Made by a program: the position numbers and the translations under genes
Origin: Dysosmobacter welbionis
Lineage (GTDB): Bacteria; Bacillota; Clostridia; Oscillospirales; Oscillospiraceae
Length of the DNA stretch: 64,000 bases
Direction: 5' to 3'
Assembly (NCBI RefSeq): GCF_005121165.3
Contig: NZ_CP034413.3
Span: 124,001-188,000 of the forward strand
Notes under the pieces: model-generated
What the model saw: the letters and a program-made list of their open reading frames with translations, nothing else
Database searches by the model: none
Told to the model about the DNA's origin: nothing
In this document: one piece after another, positions 1 through 10,200 of the stretch
Numbering within the stretch: position 1 is the first letter of the stretch
How the letters are laid out: the number at the start of each line of letters is the position of its first letter

Positions 1-1679
<1,679 letters not shown>

Positions 1680-1681
1680 CT

Positions 1682-1711
1682 ACTTTACCGCAGGGGGATG
1701 CCTCCTGTCCA
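1682..1711 (-). promoter_or_regulatory. Possible nifJ promoter
   Basis: Reverse strand TGGACA (1706-1711) and TAAAGT (1682-1687) are 18 bases apart, about 57 bases before the nifJ start. It is a weak match, and listed because no better candidate lies between nifJ and 1890. Confidence 0.3.
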
Positions 1712-1903
1712 AATCCATGGAATTTATGAAAAATCCCGCGGATTTTCCACGGATGCGGACGGCAATCTCCCCAGTTTTCCCAGGAGTTTTTGTGCCCGGC
1801 CGCGCTTTTGCGTCCAGGCCGGGCATGTGCCTGCCGCTGTTTTCCGGCTTTTTCCGGCATGGTTCGGCCCGGCGCGGGACAAGCTAGGGCGGAGGTGATC
1901 TAA

Positions 1904-2050
1904 ATGCATGATGACAGCCGCAAGGTAGAGCTCCCCCGGCGGAGAAAGCAGGAGAAGCCCATCCCCAGCGTCTATCCGGTGCTGGACACCGATCTGGCCC
2001 GGGACAACGTGGAAAACGACATTCCGGCGGCAGACCTGGAGGACCTGTGA
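1904..2050 (+). CDS. Small hypothetical protein, 48 aa
   Basis: ATG 1904 is preceded by a strong GGAGGTGAT ribosome site at 1891-1899. It encodes a 48-residue, very charged peptide that starts MHDDSRKVELPRRRKQEK, has a central PSVYPVLD segment and ends in an acidic tail (AADLEDL). No membrane segment or cysteines are seen. I do not recognise the family. It lies 40 bases upstream of the HMA-fold gene in the same direction, so the two are probably co-transcribed. The ribosome site and clean stop are the main support. Confidence 0.5.
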   Translation: MHDDSRKVELPRRRKQEKPIPSVYPVLDTDLARDNVENDIPAADLEDL

Positions 2051-2090
2051 GGACTCCGGACTTCTTCCCCACAGCTGGGAGGTGAAGCGA

Positions 2091-2306
2091 ATGGCAAGCA
2101 TTTCCGTCTCCCTGGACCGGAACGCGGACCGGCATGACGTGAAGCTGCTGAAGCGGGAGCTGGACACCCTGCCGGGCGTCACCTCCGTCAGTGTCAGCAG
2201 CGGCGGACAGCTGGCGGTGGACTACGACGCCACAGGCGTCCGGCAGGCGGACATTCTGGAAAAGATCCAGGCGCTGGGCTACCACGTCCGGCAGGAACAC
2301 GCATAA
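2091..2306 (+). CDS. Heavy-metal-associated (HMA) fold protein lacking the metal-binding cysteines
   Basis: A 71-residue protein with the beta-alpha-beta-beta-alpha-beta pattern of HMA/CopZ-like domains: the segments LKRELDTLPGVTSVSV, LAVDYDATGV and ILEKIQALGYHV match the family's usual pattern closely. The usual MxCxxC loop is replaced by DRNADRHD (about residues 9-16), so it has no cysteine at all and is unlikely to carry copper. The start is ATG 2091 because GGGAGG at 2077-2082 is correctly spaced; the in-frame GTG at 2082 is part of that site. A strong terminator follows at 2307-2346. It could be a scaffold or a decayed chaperone; its function is unknown. Confidence 0.72.
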   Translation: MASISVSLDRNADRHDVKLLKRELDTLPGVTSVSVSSGGQLAVDYDATGVRQADILEKIQALGYHVRQEHA

Positions 2307-2346
2307 CAAAACCGGGAACCGGCCAAAAAGCCGGCTCCCGGTTTGT
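2307..2346. terminator. Bidirectional rho-independent terminator
   Basis: A 13-bp stem (ACCGGGAACCGGC with GCCGGCTCCCGGT) is flanked by A-rich and T-rich runs on both sides. It lies between two convergent genes, so it can serve both. Confidence 0.85.
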
Positions 2347-2990
2347 TTATGTTCCGTTGGCGGACTCCCGGGGCCTGGAAGAAACTCCTCCCCCGCCGCC
2401 TCCATAGCCAGACTCCCCGCGGAGAGCTCCGTGAGGCGGGGAACGAACTGTTCCGCCCCGCCCGCCGGGAACGCCGCCCGCAGGCGGATGTCCGCGCCGT
2501 ACGCCGTGTCCCGCACCACGCCGCCGCAGGCGGTGATCTCCAGCTTCACCCGCTCGAAGAGGGGATATGTGCAGGGCACGTCCCACAGCGTCCACAGGCT
2601 CATGGTGCTGATGCCCACGGCGTCCAGGGCTTCCTTGGCTCCCTTGGTATAGGCCCGGGTCAGTCCCCCGGCCCCCAGCAGCACGCCGCCGAAGTACCTC
2701 GTCACCACGCAGCATACGTTGGTGACGCTCTCCCGCTGGAACACGTTCAGCATGGGCTGGCCCGCCGTGCCCTGGGGCTCCCCGTCGTCGGAGTAGCGGA
2801 CCACGCCGCCCTCCTGCAGCAGATAGCACCAGCAGTTGTGGCGGGCGTCGTAGTAGCGCTTCTTCATCTCCTCGATGCGCTCCCGGGCCTCTGCCTCGGT
2901 CTCCACCCGCCAGATGTGGCTGATGAAGCGGGATCGCTTCTCCGTGAACGCGCTCTCCCCGTTTTCAAAGGGCACCCGATAGGTGGTCAT
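2347..2990 (-). CDS. YigZ/IMPACT family protein, reading frame lost near the C-terminus
   Basis: The N-terminal domain is typical of UPF0029/IMPACT: ARHNCWCYLL, SDDGEPQGTAG and VTRYFGGVLLGAGGL (about residues 44-118), followed by the DUF1949-type C-terminal domain. The start is ATG 2990 with AGGGAGGA upstream. The family is about 210 residues. Here the frame stays open through the terminator and on to 1884, giving an implausible 368-residue product. Adding one base in the G/C run at about 2367-2374 gives an ending EEFLPGPRESANGT and a TAA at 2347-2349, before the terminator. I therefore place the end at 2347. The molecular role of the family is not settled; regulation of translation or RNA binding has been suggested. 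Confidence 0.82.
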
Positions 2991-3016
2991 GGCCGTCCTC
3001 CCTGTCTGCTCCGCGC

Positions 3017-3235
3017 TCATTTCCACACGTCCCGCCGGTCCGTCCGGCCCGCCAGATAGTCCATGGACACGCCGAAGTGGTCCGCCAGGGCGCACAGATT
3101 ATGGAAACTAGGCAAATTATTTCCAGACTCAAATTTCTGGTAATGCCGTTCTCCAATTCCAATGGCCGTGGCAACCTGGGCCTGGGTTTCTCCGCGCTCT
3201 TTTCGGAGCGATCGCAATTTTTCCTGAAATTCCAT
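3017..3235 (-). CDS. XRE-family helix-turn-helix repressor, 72 aa
   Basis: A single Cro/C1-type HTH domain fills the protein: LRSLRKERGETQAQVATAIG forms helices 1-2, and ERHYQKFESGNNLPSF is the recognition region. It continues with LCALADHFGVSMDYLAGR, typical of small XRE regulators. ATG 3235 has AAGGGGG upstream and is preferred over the in-frame start at 3256. It diverges from a small gene at 3322. A 14-bp near-palindrome in the shared promoter at 3261-3274 is a likely self-binding operator. It may be phage-derived or a small regulatory pair. Confidence 0.85.
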   Translation of the reverse strand: MEFQEKLRSLRKERGETQAQVATAIGIGERHYQKFESGNNLPSFHNLCALADHFGVSMDYLAGRTDRRDVWK

Positions 3236-3244
3236 GCGTCCCCC

Positions 3245-3274
3245 TTGACACGCCAAATTTTAGGTATTATACTA
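3245..3274 (+). promoter_or_regulatory. Promoter with embedded operator for the 3322 gene
   Basis: TTGACA at 3245-3250 and TATACT at 3268-3273 are 17 bases apart, a near-consensus sigma-A promoter. TAGGTATTATACTA (3261-3274) is a near-palindrome covering the -10 region. The complementary strand has TATAAT at 3266-3271, possibly the -10 of the divergent XRE gene. Confidence 0.7.
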
Positions 3275-3321
3275 AACTTAGAAACACGCCATTTTTTATG
3301 TTATTCGAGGTGATTTTTAGG

Positions 3322-3585
3322 ATGACAGATTTTATGAAATGGCTCTATCCCCGGTATATCCGCCCTTATGTGGAGGCGGCGCCCCAGGAAGAATATGAGA
3401 TGTGGCTGTCCCTGATGGAGAGCGACTTGGAATATCAATTCCGGGAGGAATTCGACAAGACCCTGGAATTCACCGCCATCCACGCCTTCCTGCTGGGCCT
3501 GCGCACCGGGGCGGGCCTGGGGGCGCTCATTCCACAAGGAACGGCGCCATCTGCCCCAGGACCTTCGGCGTGCACACCGCCGTGA
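3322..3585 (+). CDS. Small DUF6809-like protein, 87 aa
   Basis: ATG 3322 follows GAGGTG at 3307-3312, so it is chosen over ATG 3298. The N-terminus FMKWLYPRYIRP and the later HAFLLGLRTGAGL resemble the small DUF6809 family pattern (an N-terminal xLYxxxIRP and a C-terminal AFxxGFRLGxxL); this is from memory and uncertain. The last about 20 residues are proline-rich (PQGTAPSAPG) and overlap the end of hflX by 59 bases on the opposite strand, so the natural C-terminus may have been replaced. It diverges from an XRE repressor that probably controls it. Confidence 0.55.
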   Translation: MTDFMKWLYPRYIRPYVEAAPQEEYEMWLSLMESDLEYQFREEFDKTLEFTAIHAFLLGLRTGAGLGALIPQGTAPSAPGPSACTPP

Positions 3586-4798
3586 CCGCGATGGTCTCCC
3601 CGTACTCCACGTTCTCCACCTTGGCCTCCCGGTACAGCTGGTCCAGCAGGCCGCCCTTGTCGTAGGGGATGTGCAGCACACAGCGGCGGCTGCCGCTGTC
3701 CAGGCGTTCCCCGATCATCTCCAACAGCTTGTCCACACCCTCGCCGGTCTTGGCGGAGAGGGAGCAGATGTCCGCCCCGTGGGGCATGATCTCTCCGGCG
3801 GGCAGCCGGTCGGACTTGTTGAACACGTCGATCCGGGGCAGCTCTCCGGCCCCCAGCTCCCGGATCAGGTTCTCCACCACCGCCGCCTGCTGCTGCCACT
3901 CCGGGTTGGACACGTCGATGACGTGGAGCAGCAGATCTGCGTACTCCAACTCCTCCAGCGTGGCCTTGAATGCCTCCACCAGCTGGTGGGGCAGCTTGCG
4001 GATGAACCCCACCGTGTCGGAGATCACCACGTCCAGCGTGTCGCTGACCGTGAGAAGGCGGCTGGTGGTGTCCAGCGTGTCGAACAGCCGGTTGTTGGCG
4101 GGGATGCCCGCCCCGGTCAGGTGGTTCAGCAGCGTGGACTTGCCCGCGTTGGTATAGCCCACAATGGCCACCACCGGGATTTCGTTCTTCTGCCGCCGCT
4201 GCCGCTGGGTGGAGCGCACCCGGCGGACCTCCTCCAGGTCCTCCCGGAGCTTGTCGATCTTCCGGCGGATGTGGCGGCGGTCCGTCTCCAGCTGGGTTTC
4301 GCCGGGGCCCTTGGAGCCGATGGGCCCCTTGCCGCTGGTGCCCGCCTGTCGCTCCAGATGGGTCCACATGCCGGTCAGCCGGGGCAGCAGATACTGGTAC
4401 TGGGCCAGCTCCACCTGGAGCCGCCCTTCCTTGGTCTTGGCCCGCTGGGCGAAGATGTCCAGGATCAATCCGCACCGGTCCAGCACCTGAACGCCCAGCA
4501 GCTCCGTCAGCACCCGCATCTGGGAGGGGGACAGATCGTTGTCGAAGATCACCATGGTGGCGCCGGTGTTCTCGCAGTAGAGCTGCACCTCCGCCACCTT
4601 GCCCTCCCCGATGAAGGTCCGGGGGTCCGGGGACGGCCGGTTCTGCAGCACAATCCCCACGGTCTCGCCTCCGGCGGTCTCCACCAGGGCGGAGAGCTCC
4701 TCCATGGTGTCCTCGTCGGCGTTTTCCTCTTTTTTCAGCACCGGGGAGTTCAACCCCACCAGCACCACTTTGTCTCGTACTTCCTGTGTCTCTGCCAT
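3527..4798 (-). CDS. hflX: GTPase HflX
   Basis: A ribosome-associated GTPase that rescues or splits stalled ribosomes. It is 423 residues, normal for the family. The N-terminal HflX domain contains RTFIGEGKV and IFDNDLSPSQ, followed by the linker motif GPGETQLETDRR and a coiled helix rich in Arg/Glu. The G domain has G1 GYTNAGKSTLL (about residues 207-217), G3 DTVGFIRKLP and G4 NKSD. It lies 9 bases downstream of the flavin reductase gene, so they probably form one transcript. Confidence 0.96.
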   Translation of the reverse strand: MAETQEVRDKVVLVGLNSPVLKKEENADEDTMEELSALVETAGGETVGIVLQNRPSPDPRTFIGEGKVAEVQLYCENTGATMVIFDNDLSPSQMRVLTELLGVQVLDRCGLILDIFAQRAKTKEGRLQVELAQYQYLLPRLTGMWTHLERQAGTSGKGPIGSKGPGETQLETDRRHIRRKIDKLREDLEEVRRVRSTQRQRRQKNEIPVVAIVGYTNAGKSTLLNHLTGAGIPANNRLFDTLDTTSRLLTVSDTLDVVISDTVGFIRKLPHQLVEAFKATLEELEYADLLLHVIDVSNPEWQQQAAVVENLIRELGAGELPRIDVFNKSDRLPAGEIMPHGADICSLSAKTGEGVDKLLEMIGERLDSGSRRCVLHIPYDKGGLLDQLYREAKVENVEYGETIAVTAVCTPKVLGQMAPFLVE

Positions 4799-4807
4799 GC
4801 AAACTCC

Positions 4808-5320
4808 TTATTTTTGATAGGCCTCCACGACTTGGCCCACATAGATCCGGTGCCAGCCGCCCTGCCCCGGCGTGTAGAAGGGCAGGATCTCCCCCTCCCC
4901 CAGCACGCAGGCAGGGTCCATGTCCTGGGCGTACAGCTTCCGGCACACCAGGACCCACTCCGCCTCGTCAAAGAAGGGCGCGTCCCCGGCCCCCCAGCGG
5001 ACCGTCAGGCCGCACGCTTTCACCTTGTCCACGTCCCGGCCGCTCTTGCTGCCGCAGAGGGCGGTCACTTTTTTTGCCTCCTCCGGCAGGATGGAGACGG
5101 TGAAATAATCGTGGGACTCCATAAATTGATAGGTATATCGCTCGGGCCGCACGTAGACTGTGCAGACCGGCAGGTTCCACAGCCGGCCCAACTGGCACCA
5201 GCCGATGGTCATGGTGTTCAGGCCGGTCTTGTCTCCGGCAGTCAGCAGCGGGGGCTGCCGTCCGAAAACATGCAGGATCTCCGGCGTCAAACGCTCCAAC
5301 TCCACAGGATGCAGCTTCAT
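4808..5320 (-). CDS. Flavin reductase family protein (FMN-binding split barrel)
   Basis: A 170-residue protein with the flavoredoxin-type FMN-binding split-barrel pattern: PPLLTAGDKTGLNTMTIGWC at about residues 23-42, VYVRPERYTY, and FTVSILPEEAKK followed by CGSKSGRDVDK. Family members bind FMN and pass electrons from NAD(P)H, or act as redox partners in anaerobes. The substrate cannot be told from sequence. It begins at ATG 5320 and runs into hflX with a 9-base gap. Confidence 0.88.
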   Translation of the reverse strand: MKLHPVELERLTPEILHVFGRQPPLLTAGDKTGLNTMTIGWCQLGRLWNLPVCTVYVRPERYTYQFMESHDYFTVSILPEEAKKVTALCGSKSGRDVDKVKACGLTVRWGAGDAPFFDEAEWVLVCRKLYAQDMDPACVLGEGEILPFYTPGQGGWHRIYVGQVVEAYQK

Positions 5321-5384
5321 GCAAACGCTCCTTCCGCTTCATTGATACCATACAGTATATGCGCTTTTGCCGGAAAAGTAAATG

Positions 5385-5418
5385 AAAAAAGGGCCTGCCC
5401 AACCGGCAGACCCTTTTT
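5385..5418 (-). terminator. Terminator of rpmE
   Basis: GGGTCTGCCGG-TT-GGGCAGGCCC-type stem read on the minus strand, followed by six T. It lies 15 bases past the rpmE stop. Confidence 0.82.
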
Positions 5419-5432
5419 GTGACGTGTCAGAC

Positions 5433-5636
5433 TTACTTGTCCAGACCGAACTTCTTGTTGAACTTGGCCACGCGTCCGCCGGTATCCACCAGCTTCTGCT
5501 TGCCCGTGAAGAAGGGGTGACACTTCGAGCAGACTTCCACCTTGATATCCTTCTTGGTAGAACCTGTCTCAATCACATTACCGCAGGCGCAAGTAATCGT
5601 AGTCTGCTGATAATTGGGATGGATTCCTTCCTTCAT
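5433..5636 (-). CDS. rpmE: 50S ribosomal protein L31 (zinc-binding form)
   Basis: A 67-residue protein starting [20 protein letters not shown]. It keeps the CxC (residues 16 and 18) and CxxC (about 36-39) cysteines of the Zn-containing type A L31, and ends with the conserved KFNKKFG. The start follows GAGGTG. It is transcribed alone from a promoter at 5705-5733 and has its own terminator. Confidence 0.97.
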   Translation of the reverse strand: MKEGIHPNYQQTTITCACGNVIETGSTKKDIKVEVCSKCHPFFTGKQKLVDTGGRVAKFNKKFGLDK

Positions 5637-5704
5637 TGCTCTCGTTCACCTCTTTCTGATCCAGACTACCTCGCCGGAGCTTTCACCCCATAAAGGCGTT
5701 TATC

Positions 5705-5733
5705 AGTGTATCACACGGACGTCAAGATTGCAA
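5705..5733 (-). promoter_or_regulatory. rpmE promoter
   Basis: TTGCAA (5728-5733) and TACACT (5705-5710) on the reverse strand with a 17-base spacer, about 70 bases before the rpmE start. Confidence 0.55.
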
Positions 5734-5762
5734 GACCTTTTTTCATTTTTCCGGAGATTTTT

Positions 5763-6830
5763 TCAGGAGGGGCGAAACTGCTCCACCCACTCCGGCGTAC
5801 AGTCCGCAAACCAGTCCTGGTGATCCGGGTCCTCCGGGTCGTAGAGCCGGTCCGTCAGGGCCTGGAAGGCGCTCCACTGCTCCTCGGTCAAAACATGGAC
5901 GGAGATGCCGTCCTCTTCCTGCCACCGCTCCAGGATCTCCGCCTCCTGCTCCCGGTTCCGGAGCCGCTGGTCCGCCATGGCCTCCCGGCCGCAGCGGTCC
6001 ACCGCCTCCCGCAGGTCCGGGGAGAGGGAGTCGTACAGATCACTGTTCATGGTGAGGATGGCGGGCTCATAAAATGCCGGGAAGATGGTCACGTCCGTCT
6101 GGACCGTCTGGTAGCCCGCCGCGTCCGCCTCCGCCAGGGTGCTCTCCTGGCCGTCATAGTATCCCGCAGACAAAGGCGTCATCACATCTAAAAAACTGGA
6201 GGGGTAGAGTTCCGCTCCCCAGCAATCCACATACGCCACGGACACTTCCAGCATTCCCGCCGTGCGGATCTTGAGCCCTTCCAGATCTTCCGGGGCAGTC
6301 ACCGCACGGCCTTCAGAAGTCGTCGGATACCGGAAGCCCAGCTCCCCGTATGCCAAGCCCCGGAGCCCCAGCTCCGCCAGGACACCGTTCAGTGCCTCTC
6401 CGCCGGTGCTGTCCAGGACCTCCGCCGCCGTTTCGGCGTCCGGGAACAGAAAGGGCATGGTCACGGAGAAAAACGGTCTGCCCAACTCTTCTTCGTCGCC
6501 GTAGGAGCCATATACGAAACTGCTGTCCAGATAGAGGTCCACGATCCCGGCCGCAGCCTGCTCCAGGGAGGTAACCCTATCGAGGGGCATCGGCTGAACC
6601 TCCACCGCCACGGCGCCTTCCGTGGCGTCGGACAGTGCCTCGGCAAAAGATTCCGCCGCGTCCCAGCAGGTGGAGCCCTCCGGCTGGCCCACCACCAGGG
6701 TCCAGGTTGTCTCAACATTCTTCGGAACCGGCGGCTCCTCTGAAACCTCCTCCGGCACTCCGCCGGTGCAGCCGGTGAGGGCCAGGACCGCCAGACCGGC
6801 AGCGGTCAGCTTGGTAAGACGGCGCTTCAT
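5763..6830 (-). CDS. TRAP-type solute-binding lipoprotein (DctP-like), orphan
   Basis: A 355-residue protein with a lipoprotein signal: MKRRLTKL, a hydrophobic stretch and the lipobox LALTGC (Cys about 22). The mature part fits the DctP fold, with YGELGFRYPTTSEG and PEDLEGLKIRTAGMLEVS (the conserved Arg of the carboxylate-binding site) and ALTDRLYDPE near the end. It would bind an organic acid outside the membrane. No TRAP membrane genes lie next to it, so it either uses permeases elsewhere (such as the set at 22.4-24.2 kb) or has a sensory role. It follows an SRPBCC gene by one base on the same transcript. Confidence 0.88.
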   Translation of the reverse strand: MKRRLTKLTAAGLAVLALTGCTGGVPEEVSEEPPVPKNVETTWTLVVGQPEGSTCWDAAESFAEALSDATEGAVAVEVQPMPLDRVTSLEQAAAGIVDLYLDSSFVYGSYGDEEELGRPFFSVTMPFLFPDAETAAEVLDSTGGEALNGVLAELGLRGLAYGELGFRYPTTSEGRAVTAPEDLEGLKIRTAGMLEVSVAYVDCWGAELYPSSFLDVMTPLSAGYYDGQESTLAEADAAGYQTVQTDVTIFPAFYEPAILTMNSDLYDSLSPDLREAVDRCGREAMADQRLRNREQEAEILERWQEEDGISVHVLTEEQWSAFQALTDRLYDPEDPDHQDWFADCTPEWVEQFRPS

Positions 6831-6831
6831 T

Positions 6832-7248
6832 TCAGGTCCCTCCTTCTTGTTCCAGCGCCCGCCCCAGGTCCGCCAGATACCGAGCCTGCTGGCGGCGGAG
6901 GTAGCCCTTGGCAAAGAAGCGCATCCAGGGCTTTTTTACGGTGATGGTCTCGGTGAAGGTGACCTGGGTGCCGCCGCCCTCCGGCCGGAATTCCCCGGCC
7001 CACCGGCCCGCCAGATTGGCATTGTCCAGGTCAAAGGCCCAGCGGGACAGGGGGCGGCGTTCCGTGACGGTGAAGCGGGTGGGAAAGCCGCTTCTGTCGT
7101 ACTCCGTAAAGGCGTCCTCACCGACGTGGTCCAGACGGCTCAGATCGCTGCGCCACTGCCAGCAGTCCAGATCCGTCACCACCGCCCACACCCGCTCCGG
7201 CGGATACGGCACCAGGGCCGTGGCTATACTGACGATTTCCCTTCCCAT
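6832..7248 (-). CDS. SRPBCC (START-like) family protein
   Basis: A 138-residue protein with the polyketide cyclase/START pattern: ALVPYPPERVWAVVTDLDCW at the N-terminus, a central beta sheet with RFTVTERRPLSRWAF, TQVTFTETITVKKP and a long C-terminal helix FFAKGYLRRQQARYLADLGR. Such proteins bind small hydrophobic ligands; the ligand is unknown. It lies 12 bases after addA and one base before the TRAP lipoprotein, so it belongs to the addBA transcript by position. Confidence 0.82.
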   Translation of the reverse strand: MGREIVSIATALVPYPPERVWAVVTDLDCWQWRSDLSRLDHVGEDAFTEYDRSGFPTRFTVTERRPLSRWAFDLDNANLAGRWAGEFRPEGGGTQVTFTETITVKKPWMRFFAKGYLRRQQARYLADLGRALEQEGGT

Positions 7249-7260
7249 TGGCCTTCCTCC

Positions 7261-10200
7261 TCAAATCTCCATGGTCTCGCCTGCAGCCAGGAAATACAGG
7301 GCCCGGCGGACCACCTTCTTTTCCAGCACCCGCTCCAGGGCCCGGCTGTATGCCTCCAGCTGGGGGCGGTAGTGCTCCGCCCGCTGCCGGACCTCCAATG
7401 CCGAGAACACACGGTCCGTTTTGAAGTCCACCACGGTCAGGCCGTCTGCCGTCTCGAAGCAACAGTCCACCACGCCCTGGAGGAGGATTTCCTCCCCCGC
7501 CGCCGCGGCGGGATCGTAGTCCCGGGCATCCATCAGCAGGGTGAAGCGATACTCCCGCAGGACGCTTCGGCTTTTGCGGATCTCCTCCGCCAGGGGGGAG
7601 CGGAGAAACCGCTCCAAAGGCGCGGTCTCCACGGCCGCGGCCTGCTGGTCCGTCAGCAGGCTCCGCTGCCGCAGCGCCTCGATCTGGCCCGCCACGTCAA
7701 CGTTTGAGAAGTCCAGGTATTGCAGCACCAGGTGGGTGGCAGTGCCCCGCTCTGCCGGGGTCAGGCCCTGCCGCTCCCGCCGGAAATTCGGCTGGCTCAG
7801 GGGCCGGAGGTACGGGGTATGGGCGGCATACTCCGCGATCTCCTGGTCCGCAGGGCGGCCCTTCAGCTGGGTGGCCGTCACCTTGGCGGGCAGGGCCGTC
7901 TCCCGCTGGTAGGGGTAGATGAAAGACAGCAGCTCCGGGTCAAAGAGGGCGGTCTCCCCTGTCTCCTCCGCCGTCGCCTGGGGCCGAGCGGGCCGTTCCC
8001 GGTAGTCCTCACTGTCATGTAAAAACACTTGCCAGGATCTGTCCTCTCCAATATATAGCTGGTCAATCTCTGTCTCCGCCATAGCCCGCAGGGGTGCGGC
8101 CTCCGGCCGGCACAGCAGGGGCAGCAGGACCCAGTCCCCCAGGGTGCGGCCCTCTGCCACCGTCTCCGGCAGCACGGGACAAGCAGCCACAGCGGCCAGC
8201 TTCTGGAGCCGCCCGGTGGCGTTGTACAGGGCGTCCACCAGGATCAGCTTCTCCTTGGGCCGGGTCATGGCCACGTAGAGGATGCGCTGCTCCTCCGCTA
8301 GGTTCTCCCGCCGCAGCTTTTCCTGAATGGCCAGCCGGGCCAGGGTGGGATACTGGATTTTCCGCTCCAGGTCGATGCGCTTGGGCCCCAGGCCCATGTC
8401 CGGGTGCACCAGCACCGGCGTGTCGAAGTCCTGCCGGGAGAACGCGTGGTCCAGATCTGCCAGGATGACGATGGGGAACTCCAGGCCCTTGGACTTGTGG
8501 ATGCTCATGAGCCGCACGCCGGCAGCCTCCGCCGGGCCCCGGGTGGCGGGAGCCTGGTCCTGCTCCAGCAGCCGCCGCAGCTGAGTGACGAAGGCGAAGA
8601 GGCCCCGGTATCCATTGCTCTCAAACTTCTCCGCGTGCTGGCTCAGGGCGATGAGATTCTCCCGCCGGGCCGCACCATCATCCATGGCGCCGAAGACCCC
8701 CAGCACATTCAGTCGGTTGTAGATGTGCCAGACCAGGCGGTGGACACTCATGTCCCGGCCCGCCTGCCGCAGATCCGAGAGGATTGCCAGGAAGTCTTTG
8801 CAGTCCTCTCCCCCATCGGCAGTCACAGCGTCGTAGTAGTCCCCGGTGGGGGCGGCGGAGCGAACCTCCGCCAGCCGGTCCGCCGTGAAGCCGAACAGGG
8901 GTGACCGGAGGACGGAGATCAGAGGCACGTCCTGCCGGGGGTTGTCCACGATCTCCAGCAGGGACAGCATGACGGAGATCTCCATGGTGTGGAAGAAGTC
9001 CCCGCTCTCCTGGAAAGAACAGGGGATGTCCCGCTCCGCCAGGGCGGCGGCGAAGGCGGCAGACCGGCTGCCGGGGGAACGCATCAGGATCACGATATCC
9101 TCCGGCCGGCAGGGGCGCAGGGTGCCGTCGCTCTCCGTGACGGGATAGCCCTCATCCAGCAGCTTCCGGATGCGCGCCGCCACGAACCGGGCCTCGGCGG
9201 TGACCTTCTTTACCGGCTTGTCATTCTCCCCCGCCTTCTGGTGGGCAGAGATGAGATGGAACTCTGTCTGGCAATCCATCCGCTCCGGGTAATACGCCGC
9301 CCCGAAGTGGAGGGCCTCGTCCTCGCCGTAGTCCATCTCCCCCATCTCCACAGACAAAATGTTGGAGAAGATGAAGTTGGTGCTCTCCAAAATCTCCCGC
9401 CGGGAGCGGAAGTTGCGGGACAGCAGGATCTTCCGCTCCTCTCCGTCAGCCGCCTCCTGCCAGGACTTGAACCGGTTGTATTTTCCCAGGAAAATGGTGG
9501 GGTCCGCCAGGCGGAAGCGGTAGATGCTCTGCTTCACGTCCCCCACAGTGAAGATGTTCTGCCCGTTTTTGGACACCGCCCGGAAGATGGCGTTTTGGAT
9601 CTCGTTGGTGTCCTGGTACTCGTCCACCAGGATCTCCCGGTATCGGGCCGCCACCTGCTCCCCCAGCTCTGTGGGGGCACCGCCGGAACCCACCAGCAGG
9701 CCCAGGGCCAAGTGCTCCTGGTCGGAGAAGTCGGCAGCGTTCAGCCGCAGCTTCTCCTGCCGGTACCGCTCCGCAAAGTCCTCCGTCAGCTCCAGCAGGG
9801 CCACCATGGCCGGGGCCACGGCAGTCAGGTCCTCCATAGCCTCCTCCTCAGAGACAGACAACAGGCCCGCCAGCTTCTTCTCCTCCGCCTTGCACCGCTC
9901 CCACACCTGTTTCAGCGCGGCAATGCCCGGCTCGTCCTTCCGTCCTTTGGGGGTGGAAAGCCGGGGGAAGGCGACGGCCGCTTCCGTCTGCCGGGCCGCC
10001 TCCCAGGTCTGGACCTGGGCCAGGGCGTCAAAGGCCACAGACACCTGGAGAAACTTCTCCCCGTACCCCCGGTACAGCGCCTCGTCCCCCTCGGTCCGGG
10101 CGGAGGCGGACCGGAGCAGGGCCCCCCAATGGGCCCCCTTCCGGCGGATGGCGGCCAGCAGCTCGGCGGCGTAGGGGGTGTCATCAAAGCCGCCCTCCCA

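Noticed and set aside
1797-1826. GC-rich hairpin GCCCGGCC...GGCCGGGC as terminator
   Set aside because: No T run on either side and no gene ends there.
1884-2346. C-terminal extension of the YigZ frame
   Set aside because: It passes through a strong terminator and is antisense to two genes with their own ribosome sites; explained by a one-base error near 2370.
3671-5422. 583-codon open frame on the plus strand
   Set aside because: Antisense to hflX and the flavin reductase gene; low-complexity product without any recognisable domain.
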